Shown here piece by piece: positions 16,326 to 23,024 of a DNA stretch of 64,000 nt. Source of the DNA: JADGRF01 sp035274465 (GTDB lineage: Bacteria > Myxococcota_A > Polyangia > Polyangiales > JAFGIB01); assembly GCA_035274465.1 (NCBI GenBank), contig DATEOF010000477.1, forward strand, positions 1 through 64,000. The letters are read 5' to 3'. Position numbers and translations under genes: made by a program. The notes below the pieces were generated by a model. It made no database searches. It was not told where the DNA came from and was given only the letters and a program-made list of their open reading frames with translations. How positions within the stretch are numbered: the first letter of the stretch is position 1; every line of letters begins with the position of its first letter.

Positions 16326-17306
16326 CTAGAACAACACCACTTCGCCGGACGGCGCGATCAGCGGGCCTTCGGCCCCCGCGCCCTGCGTCATGTACTCGGC
16401 CGAAGGGATGGCCGCGATCGTCGCGGCGTCGGCGCCCATCGCTTCGGCCACGGAGACGTGCGTCTCGCGCATCTTCGCGTCCATCATGCGCAATTCCTGG
16501 GATACGACGTCCTGGAACTGCAGGTGCGACAGCGCGGAGCGGGACGCTCGCAGGATGTCTTCCATCGCCGAGCTGCCGGCACGCGAGATGCTGCTGACGT
16601 CCACGCGCAGCGCCTGCACGCCGCGTTCGGTGTCCTCCAGCCGCGACGACGACGAGGATGCGAAGGCTTCCATCGCGCCGCGCAAGTCGCGCGCGTGCTG
16701 CGCGATCCACGGCAGGTCCGTCCCGAGCCGCGCCGCGAGCTCACTGACGCGTTCGTTCGCGCCCGCGACCTCGTCGCTCAAACGCTGCATCTCCGACGCC
16801 AGAACTTCGAAGCCGGCCGAGTGCGCGCCGAGCCTCGACGACTCGATACGCGCGTTGACGGCCAACAGCCGTGCCTCGCCGGCCAGCCGTTCGATGGCCA
16901 GGGCGAGGTCCGCGATGCTCTTGGCAGCAGCCGCAGCTTGCCGCGCACGCTCGTCCTGCACCTGCGCTCGGCCGGACATCTCGCGCACGTGATCGCGCAG
17001 CATCGCCGATTGCGCTTCCAACAACTGGCCGACGCTGTCCTGCCCCTGGCCTTCGATGCGCGCCAGAGTGCGCTGGCTCTCGTAGACGTAGGTGCGCGCG
17101 CGCTCGACCACGTCGTTGACCAGCCTGGCTGCCGCCGTGACTTCGTCGGCAGTCATCTGGTTCATCTGCTGGATGCGCTTGCCCAGCCTGTCGCGCATCG
17201 ACGACAGCAGGCTGCCCACATTGCGGATCCGCGAGCCATCCCGCTCGCCTTCCACGAGCTTGACGACATCCGTCGATCTGTCAGAACGCGACAGCCAAGC
17301 GAACAC
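16326..17306 (-). CDS. Soluble MCP-like protein with CheZ-like phosphatase helix
   Basis: A 326-residue cytoplasmic, almost fully helical protein without membrane spans. Residues about 140-185 (IERLAGEARLLAVNARIESSRLG...GFEVLASEM) are a degenerate form of the MCP hairpin tip that binds CheA/CheW. Near the C-terminus HLQFQDVVSQEL matches the CheZ active helix (FQDLTGQ): D266 and Q270 correspond to CheZ D143 and Q147. The last residues GEVVLF follow a flexible linker, and the distance from D266 to the end (61 residues) is close to that of CheZ (72). I infer a CheY-P phosphatase on an MCP-like scaffold. It lies 3 bp after cheY, so it is co-expressed. An MCP-only role is the alternative. Confidence 0.72.
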   Translation of the reverse strand: MFAWLSRSDRSTDVVKLVEGERDGSRIRNVGSLLSSMRDRLGKRIQQMNQMTADEVTAAARLVNDVVERARTYVYESQRTLARIEGQGQDSVGQLLEAQSAMLRDHVREMSGRAQVQDERARQAAAAAKSIADLALAIERLAGEARLLAVNARIESSRLGAHSAGFEVLASEMQRLSDEVAGANERVSELAARLGTDLPWIAQHARDLRGAMEAFASSSSSRLEDTERGVQALRVDVSSISRAGSSAMEDILRASRSALSHLQFQDVVSQELRMMDAKMRETHVSVAEAMGADAATIAAIPSAEYMTQGAGAEGPLIAPSGEVVLF

Positions 17307-17309
17307 TTG

Positions 17310-17675
17310 TTAGGCCCCAACCAACTTTCCAACTGCCGAGATCATCAGCTCAGCCTTGAACGGCTTGACGATCCAGCCCTTTGCGCCCGCCTTCTTGGCG
17401 CGATCCACGAGGCCGGGGTGACCTTCGGTGGTGAGCATGACGACGGGAATCGCGTTGTGGCGCGGGTCGCGCTTGATGTTCTCGAGCATGTCCAGGCCGT
17501 TCATGCGCGGCATGTTCACGTCACAGATCACCATCGAGATGCCGCCCTTTTCGAGCGCGGCCAGACCCTCGACTCCATCGCCCGCCTCGAGCACGGAGTA
17601 GCCGGCTTGCGTGAGCGCCAAACCTACCTGCTGGCGCACCGTTGCCGAGTCATCCACCACCAAGATCTTCTTCAT
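17310..17675 (-). CDS. cheY: Single-domain response regulator, CheY type
   Basis: A 121-residue stand-alone receiver. Acidic pocket VVDDS (D8, D9), phospho-acceptor D52 in ICDVNMPRMNG, switch Thr in MLTTEG, and K104 in WIVKPF are all present, as in active CheY proteins. It should be phosphorylated by one of the CheA kinases on the facing strand and relay to a motor or another target. The flanking genes encode a CheX-like phosphatase and a CheZ-like protein, so the neighbourhood is rich in candidates for turning it off. Confidence 0.93.
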   Translation of the reverse strand: MKKILVVDDSATVRQQVGLALTQAGYSVLEAGDGVEGLAALEKGGISMVICDVNMPRMNGLDMLENIKRDPRHNAIPVVMLTTEGHPGLVDRAKKAGAKGWIVKPFKAELMISAVGKLVGA

Positions 17676-17712
17676 TCTCGTATCCTCCCTACCCTACGTA
17701 CGCGGACAGAAA

Positions 17713-18219
17713 TCAGAACAGCATGCTCTCGCCTTCGCTGATCAGGCCCTCACTCTCGGTCACCACCGAGAGGTCCAGGCCTGGAGCGACCTCCGTGTCG
17801 AACCACACGCAGACGTAGCCACCCTCACAGCGAAACACGAACGGCACGAGCTCGGCGCGCGGGATCGGCGCCAGGTGCTGGCCACGCAGCACGATCGGCG
17901 TCGACAGGTGCAGCGTCACGCCGCGTGGGATCAGCTTGTTCTTGATGCGGCCCAACAGCTGGTTCGCGAGCTCCGCGATCCACTCGCGGAACGACGCATC
18001 GCTGGTCGGCGAGGTACGGCCGAGCGGCTCGCGCGAGGTTGCGAGCAACAGCGAACCGCGCATCTGCTCACCGCTGTAGCCGACGACGCCACAGTAGAGG
18101 AGCTCCGAGTCTCCATCGAGCGGGCCCGTGGTCGTGCGGCGCAGCGGCAACGAATAGTCTTCGAAGAGGCCGATGCACGCCTCACTCACGGTCGTCTCGA
18201 TAATCTCTTCATTTGACAC
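17713..18219 (-). CDS. cheX: CheX-like CheY-P phosphatase with LF tail
   Basis: A 168-residue CheC/CheX-fold protein. The catalytic helix reads WIAELANQLLGRIKNKL: E83 and N86 give the E-x-x-N motif, followed by the G and K that CheX proteins conserve. It should dephosphorylate CheY, acting as an adaptation or reset element. The C-terminus ends GESMLF, closely matching the tails of the two CheZ-like proteins (GEVVLF, GSVELF). It sits 37 bases upstream of cheY on the same strand, and its own upstream gap of 103 bases has no clear promoter. Confidence 0.82.
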   Translation of the reverse strand: MSNEEIIETTVSEACIGLFEDYSLPLRRTTTGPLDGDSELLYCGVVGYSGEQMRGSLLLATSREPLGRTSPTSDASFREWIAELANQLLGRIKNKLIPRGVTLHLSTPIVLRGQHLAPIPRAELVPFVFRCEGGYVCVWFDTEVAPGLDLSVVTESEGLISEGESMLF

Positions 18220-18322
18220 TTGCGCTCTCCTACTTACGAGGCCCGCCCCAAGACGCTTTATGTCCGTCGGATGAACTAGCCGCGCCCTTGAAGCTATTCG
18301 CGATTTTCGCGATCGAATTTGG

Positions 18323-18790
18323 TCACAGAAGTGTCACTACCAACGCGGCAGGGACACTACCAAAAGAAACTCGTAGCGTGACTTGACCAGCCGATGGCGT
18401 GAATGCGTCAGCGTTTACGGCGTACGGCAGGCCAATGCGCATCTTGGCATCCAGGCGGCTCATGGCAGCCTTCACGTGCCCACTGATCACGTTGGCTAGC
18501 TCGCCGACGGCGTCAGTCTCGTCTTCCGGCTTGGGCGACTCGGTCGGGCCCATCTGGAACAGCGCGCGCGCGATCGCGGCCCGGCCGACTTGGTTCGACA
18601 AGACCCCGATCAAGACGTGCGGCTTGTCGCCCTCGAGCGTGATCGCCACGCCGGACAGACCTGCGGCCGGTGCCTTCAGCGTGCCGAGTACCTGACACGG
18701 TGCCAGGCCCATCGCTGGACCTACATTCGCCGCGCAGTCACGCACGACCTCGATCCACTCCTCGACACTGGTCAGCTTGGCGGCACTCAT
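18323..18790 (-). CDS. CheX/CheC-like protein
   Basis: A 155-residue protein with the CheX signature in AVGELANVISGHVKAAM: E97 and N100 of E-x-x-N, then G and K. No tail motif (ends VVTLL). Probably a second CheY-P phosphatase or a regulatory paralogue. I start at the ATG at 18790, 2 bases after the stop of the upstream gene; a TTG at 18796 would overlap that stop. The 103-base gap downstream (18220-18322) holds a TCGCGA-TTT-TCGCGA mini-hairpin at 18298-18312, too weak to call a terminator. Confidence 0.78.
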   Translation of the reverse strand: MSAAKLTSVEEWIEVVRDCAANVGPAMGLAPCQVLGTLKAPAAGLSGVAITLEGDKPHVLIGVLSNQVGRAAIARALFQMGPTESPKPEDETDAVGELANVISGHVKAAMSRLDAKMRIGLPYAVNADAFTPSAGQVTLRVSFGSVPAALVVTLL

Positions 18791-18792
18791 GG

Positions 18793-19794
18793 TCAACGCA
18801 ACGCCATCGCCAGGCGTCCACCGTGACTGTAGCGATAGTCATCGCACTTGCGCGCCAACGCGACCCAGCCGATCCGGTCGGCGTCCTGTAGCTCGAGCTT
18901 GCCCACGCGCAGGTGCGGGTTGCCGCTGATCTTGTTGAACGAAGACATCAGCGTGTTGCAGACCTCGCTGGCCGCGTCGAGCATCTCGTCCGACATGGCC
19001 TTTTCCTCGATGTACGAGGTGATCATGTCCTCGGACTCCATCAGCAGCGCACCGGCCAGGCGCAGGGCGCTCTCGATGTCCATGATCATCGCACCCACGT
19101 CGTGACCATCGTGGTTGTGGATGGCCGCGGCGTAGACCGGCGTTGCCGCCGACAGCTGCGCCCAATCCGTGCGCTCCGCCGCGTTCAACACCGCCTCGGG
19201 CCCTGCCAAGCTCTTCACCAGATCCGAGAGTGCTGCCACGGTAGGCAGCGAGATCAGCTTCTCGTTCGGGTCGACCAGGGGGCGCGGCGTGGGCGGCTGC
19301 GCCGGCATCGACGCGACCATCATCGGCGTACCCATCGGCTCTGCCGGACCGCGCTGCTGGGTGGCCGCCGTCGCGATCGACCCGACCATCGGCGCGGCAG
19401 CAGGCGCAGCCACGCGCGGCTGGTTCGCGAGCTCGCTCAACGCGCGCATCGCGCCTTCCAACATCTTCTGCAGCGCGCGCATGTTCGTCTCGAGCGAGCC
19501 GATGCGCGTGGTCAACTCCTCGACGTTGCCCGCGGTGAGCTTCTCGGGTTCGGGCGCCTCGGGCTCCGGCACGACCGTCTCGGGCCGCATCTCGGGCAGC
19601 CAGCGGCCATTGCGCGCGATGTACGTACCGTCGGGCAGCGCGCCGCGCGCGAACAAGCGCTCGGTATCTTTGGCCAGCGGCTCGTGGCCGGCGAACTCGC
19701 GCAGTTGCTGCAAGATCGCGAGCTCGCCCAGCACCGCGAAGCGCCGCGGCCGCAGGATCGCCGGAGCGCTGTAGACCAGCTGCTCGAATTCCAT
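18793..19794 (-). CDS. CheX-fold-related protein with long linker, chemosensory
   Basis: A 333-residue protein. The N-terminal third contains the motif GTYIARNGRWLPEMRPE. Next is a short coiled coil (TTRIGSLETNMRALQKMLEGAMRAL), then an Ala/Pro/Met-rich linker. The C-terminal domain, about residues 195-333, resembles the CheC/CheX fold, with E277 and N280 in ASEVCNTLMSSFNK, although the following G is absent. It is the first gene of the minus block, so it may scaffold or regulate the two smaller CheX proteins. I start at the ATG at 19794 (MEFEQLVY); an ATG at 19857 would run into the opposing leader. Confidence 0.65.
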   Translation of the reverse strand: MEFEQLVYSAPAILRPRRFAVLGELAILQQLREFAGHEPLAKDTERLFARGALPDGTYIARNGRWLPEMRPETVVPEPEAPEPEKLTAGNVEELTTRIGSLETNMRALQKMLEGAMRALSELANQPRVAAPAAAPMVGSIATAATQQRGPAEPMGTPMMVASMPAQPPTPRPLVDPNEKLISLPTVAALSDLVKSLAGPEAVLNAAERTDWAQLSAATPVYAAAIHNHDGHDVGAMIMDIESALRLAGALLMESEDMITSYIEEKAMSDEMLDAASEVCNTLMSSFNKISGNPHLRVGKLELQDADRIGWVALARKCDDYRYSHGGRLAMALR

Positions 19795-20002
19795 CCGCCA
19801 GGCCCCCGCCGTGCGTTGCAGCCGTTCCGCACTACCGGTTGTCGTACTAAAGCCCATGTATCCCGACGCTGGCGTGCCTGCCTCCGCAGGTTCGCGCCTA
19901 TCCCTAATCGGCCCTTCCCCGCCGAGCTTGACCGCGCTTTCGGTGTTTGCGGCGAGCCTATCGGCTCAAGTAACCGGAGCCAGTGTCCGTTTGTCCGCGA
20001 GC
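19795..20002. promoter_or_regulatory. Divergent control region of the two chemosensory blocks
   Basis: A 208-base gap between the first genes of the minus and plus chemosensory blocks, so promoters for both should lie here. I could not find a convincing sigma70, sigma54 or sigma28 element; TCAAGTAA at about 19968 is only weakly like a sigma28 -35. If either gene uses its longer open start (19857 minus; 19811 or 19857 plus), the gap is smaller or disappears. Confidence 0.3.
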
Positions 20003-20953
20003 ATGCATGATGCAAGCGGCAATCCGGACGTGGCTGGGCTCGTGCGCGACTTCGAGAGCGCAATGCAGTCCACCACCACGCAGATCAGGCAGGATCTCGA
20101 GCGAGCTCGCACGGTTGTGCGCGATGCGACCGCGCGCCTGGATCGCAGCTTCCGCAACCTACATGAAGCCACCTCGGCGCATCGCGAAGCGCTACAGGGC
20201 GTGTCCGCGGCCTTCTACACCGCCGAAGGCGTGGCCGGCGGCTTTGCCGCGTCGTCGGAGGCGCTGCTGCGCCAGTTCGTCGACGAGATCGTGCGCGTCA
20301 GCCGCGACAGCATGCGCATGATCGAGCAGCTGACCGAGCTCTCGACCAAGGTCGACAGCATCAACAATTGCACGGACGCGATCGATGGCCTGGCACGCGA
20401 GACGCGCTTCATCGCCTTCAACGCGCGCATCGAGACGCACCGCGCCGGCGACGCGGGCCGCACGTTCAAGGTCGTGGCGGACGAGGTCAAGCGCCTCGCC
20501 AATGCCTCGGCCACGCTGAGCAATCAGATCCGCCAGAGCGTCAGCGCCTGTCAGACCGAGCTGCAGGCCGCACGCAAGACCTCGACGGGCCTCGCTTCGC
20601 ACGACATGAGCCGTGCGATCGACTCACACCGCAGCCTGGCCAACGCGGTCGGCAAGCTGGACACGGTCAACCGCGACCTCGAGAAGATGCTCGAGACCAT
20701 CGCCAGCAACATGTCCGAAGCGGTGCGCGCACTGCAGTTCGAGGACATGGTGTCGCAGATCCTGAACGCCACCGTCAGCAAGGTGGACAAGATCGGAGAG
20801 CTTTCGGTGCAAGCGTTGAAGGTGATCGAGCGCGGCCACAATGGAGACCGAGTCGCGCCGCTACAGGAGATCGTGCGCAGTCTACGCGGCCTCGGGGATC
20901 AGCTGGCGGTACAGCAACAATCCATGGACCACGGGAGCGTCGAGCTCTTCTGA
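20003..20953 (+). CDS. Soluble MCP-like protein with CheZ-like phosphatase helix
   Basis: A 316-residue helical cytoplasmic protein and a paralogue in design of the 16326 gene. A degenerate MCP tip reads DGLARETRFIAFNARIETHRAG...FKVVADEVKRLA. The CheZ-like helix VRALQFEDMVSQILNATV places D248 and Q252 as in CheZ (D143, Q147). The C-terminus ends GSVELF, 69 residues after D248. I infer a CheY-P phosphatase attached to, or derived from, an MCP scaffold. The frame is open to 19811, but protein-like sequence starts at the ATG at 20003. It opens the 15-kb plus-strand chemosensory run. Confidence 0.72.
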   Translation: MHDASGNPDVAGLVRDFESAMQSTTTQIRQDLERARTVVRDATARLDRSFRNLHEATSAHREALQGVSAAFYTAEGVAGGFAASSEALLRQFVDEIVRVSRDSMRMIEQLTELSTKVDSINNCTDAIDGLARETRFIAFNARIETHRAGDAGRTFKVVADEVKRLANASATLSNQIRQSVSACQTELQAARKTSTGLASHDMSRAIDSHRSLANAVGKLDTVNRDLEKMLETIASNMSEAVRALQFEDMVSQILNATVSKVDKIGELSVQALKVIERGHNGDRVAPLQEIVRSLRGLGDQLAVQQQSMDHGSVELF

Positions 20954-20979
20954 GCGGACGACCCGAAGCAGGAGTCTAC

Positions 20980-21282
20980 ATGGCACTCGAGTGCGAAAAA
21001 CAAGGCGACCACTGCACTGTGATCAAGGTCAAGGGGCGGTTCGACTTCTCGTGTCACGCCGCCTTCCGTGAAGCCTACGCCAGCGCGAACGACAGCTCCG
21101 AGTACGTGGTCGACATGGAAGAAGCCTCGTACATGGACAGCGCGGCGCTCGGCATGCTGCTCCTGCTGCGCGAGCACGCCCAGCAGAACGGCGGGCGCGT
21201 CACGATCACCAACTGTCGCGGTCAGACCTACGACGTGCTGCAGATCGCGAACTTTCATCGGTTGTTCAAGATCCATCAGTAA
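20980..21282 (+). CDS. STAS-domain anti-sigma-factor-antagonist-like protein
   Basis: A 100-residue STAS domain. The phosphorylatable serine is S54 in YMDSAALGMLLLL, the usual D-S-A/S-G-x motif of SpoIIAA/RsbV proteins. GGAG lies 7 bases before the ATG. The next gene, 12 bases on, encodes a SpoIIE-type phosphatase, the classical enzyme for dephosphorylating such a serine. No RsbW/SpoIIAB-type kinase is encoded in this window, so the kinase partner is elsewhere or unconventional. Position inside a Che operon suggests partner switching coupled to chemosensing. Confidence 0.88.
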   Translation: MALECEKQGDHCTVIKVKGRFDFSCHAAFREAYASANDSSEYVVDMEEASYMDSAALGMLLLLREHAQQNGGRVTITNCRGQTYDVLQIANFHRLFKIHQ

Positions 21283-21294
21283 GGCGTGGCCAGC

Positions 21295-22980
21295 ATGCAG
21301 GAGCTGCAGGCGTCGCGACAGGCGGAGGACGAGGCCATCTGGCAGCGGCTGGATGCCACGTTCGAGCAGGATGCGTTCTTCTCCGACGTGCTCGACATCC
21401 TGCTCGACGCGGTGCAGAGCCCGAGCGGGACGTTCGTGCACCTGGACGAGTTTGGCGACCTGGTCTGCGCCGCCCTGCGCGGCACGTTCGGCGCGCCTGA
21501 GGGTGAGCAGGTCTACCACGCTCGCGAGGCCTGCCAGGGCGCATGGGCCAGCGTGCTGACCACGCACCAGGCGCGCGCCGTGAACGAGCCACAGAGGGTG
21601 CTGGCGAATGGACCGGTCCTCCCGCGCAGCCTGACCGTGCCGATGGTGTTCGGTAGCGAGCTGGTCGGCTTTCTATCTGCGGCCGAAGCCGCGCGCCCCT
21701 ACCAGGCCGAGGATCAAGCGCGCGCCCTGGGCATCGCCAAGCGCGTCGCGCCGTACCTGTTCGCGCGCAATTCCCAGCGCCGCTTTCGCCGTCAGCTGAC
21801 CGAGCTCGAGGAGATGGCCAACGCCGCCGTCGAGGGCGAGCGCTTCTTCATGCTCAGCGACGACCTGATGGCGATCGTCGACGACCGCATCGTGCGCGCA
21901 AACCCGGCGTTCTCGAGCTACCTGGGCTGGCAGGATCAAGAGCTGCGCGATCGCAAGCTGTTCGAGCTCGCGCACCCGGCCGATCGCGACGCCTTCAGCC
22001 GCGATCTCGAGCGCATGCGCACCGAACCCAACCGCGAGCACCCGCCGATCGTCGTGCGCATGCTCTCCAAGCTGGGCAACTATCACAGCATCGAGTGGAC
22101 CGGAGCCGGCACCGATGAAGGGCGCGTGTACGTCGTCGGTCGCGACGTCTCCGAGCTACGCAGCGCCGTTGCGCGGCTGGCGGCGCAGAACGAGGAGCTG
22201 CAGTCGCTACACGAGCAGGTCAAACGCGAGCAGCGCATGGCCGGCCACCTGCTGGCGAATGTGCGCCGCCAGGGTTGCCTCGACATCCCCGGCGTGCGCC
22301 ACTTGACGTCGCCGCTCGACTTCTTCAACGGCGACGTGGCGCTGGCCGCCACGACCCTCGACGGCGAGCTGCGCTGGATGGTGGGCGACTTCACGGGGCA
22401 CGGCTTGAGCGCGGCCGTGGGCACGATCCCGATCGCCAGCACCTTCTACGCGACCTGCCGCAAGGGCATCTCGATGACCGAGAGCATCGAGACCGTGAAC
22501 GACATCCTCAAGGCCCTGCTGCCCGCTGGACTGTTCTGCGCGGCCGCGTTTCTGACGCTCGACCGTACTCGCAGCGAGCTGATGGTGTGGAACGGTGGCC
22601 TACCGACGGTCATCATCCGCGGCACCCGCGATGGCAGCTTACGGCTGCAGAACTCGCAGTCGCTGCCGCTGGGCCTGGTCACCAGTCGGGAGCTCGGCGT
22701 GCAGCCCAGCCGCTTTGCGGTCGACGCCGCAGACGAGATCTTCGTCTACTCCGACGGCCTGACCGAGGCCGAAAACGCCGAGGGCGAGCTCTTCGGCCAC
22801 GAGCGCGTCAGCCGGTTACTCGCGCATCCAGGCACGCCCGGCGACGGCTTCGACCTGCTGCTCGGCGGGCTCAACGTCTATCGCGGCGGCGCGCGATCGG
22901 CCGACGACGTGTCGCTGGTTGTGGTGACGGTGGGGTCGTTGCGGCTGCCGGCGGTCGGTATGCGTGCAGTAACCAAGTGA
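21295..22980 (+). CDS. GAF-PAS-SpoIIE (PP2C-type) serine phosphatase, RsbU-like
   Basis: A 561-residue cytoplasmic phosphatase. A GAF-like region spans about 30-165, a PAS-like region about 185-290 (LMAIVDDRIVRANPAFSSYLG), a coiled-coil linker about 295-330, and SpoIIE/PP2C about 330-550 with metal-ligand motifs DFFNGDVALA, VGDFTGHGLSAAVG, FVYSDGLTEAEN and SADDVSLVVV. It should reactivate a phosphorylated STAS partner in response to a ligand or redox signal at GAF/PAS. I prefer the ATG at 21295 (AAGG 10 bases upstream) over the GTG at 21286. Co-transcribed with the STAS gene before it. Confidence 0.88.
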   Translation: MQELQASRQAEDEAIWQRLDATFEQDAFFSDVLDILLDAVQSPSGTFVHLDEFGDLVCAALRGTFGAPEGEQVYHAREACQGAWASVLTTHQARAVNEPQRVLANGPVLPRSLTVPMVFGSELVGFLSAAEAARPYQAEDQARALGIAKRVAPYLFARNSQRRFRRQLTELEEMANAAVEGERFFMLSDDLMAIVDDRIVRANPAFSSYLGWQDQELRDRKLFELAHPADRDAFSRDLERMRTEPNREHPPIVVRMLSKLGNYHSIEWTGAGTDEGRVYVVGRDVSELRSAVARLAAQNEELQSLHEQVKREQRMAGHLLANVRRQGCLDIPGVRHLTSPLDFFNGDVALAATTLDGELRWMVGDFTGHGLSAAVGTIPIASTFYATCRKGISMTESIETVNDILKALLPAGLFCAAAFLTLDRTRSELMVWNGGLPTVIIRGTRDGSLRLQNSQSLPLGLVTSRELGVQPSRFAVDAADEIFVYSDGLTEAENAEGELFGHERVSRLLAHPGTPGDGFDLLLGGLNVYRGGARSADDVSLVVVTVGSLRLPAVGMRAVTK

Positions 22981-23024
22981 CTCAAGCCGGCGCTGACAAG
23001 GGCCGATGATCGCAACGGTGAGAC

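Noticed and set aside
18298..18312. TCGCGA-TTT-TCGCGA as a terminator between two CheX-like genes
   Set aside because: Only 6 bp, no T-run on either strand, and TCGCGA is self-palindromic so it is easily produced by chance.
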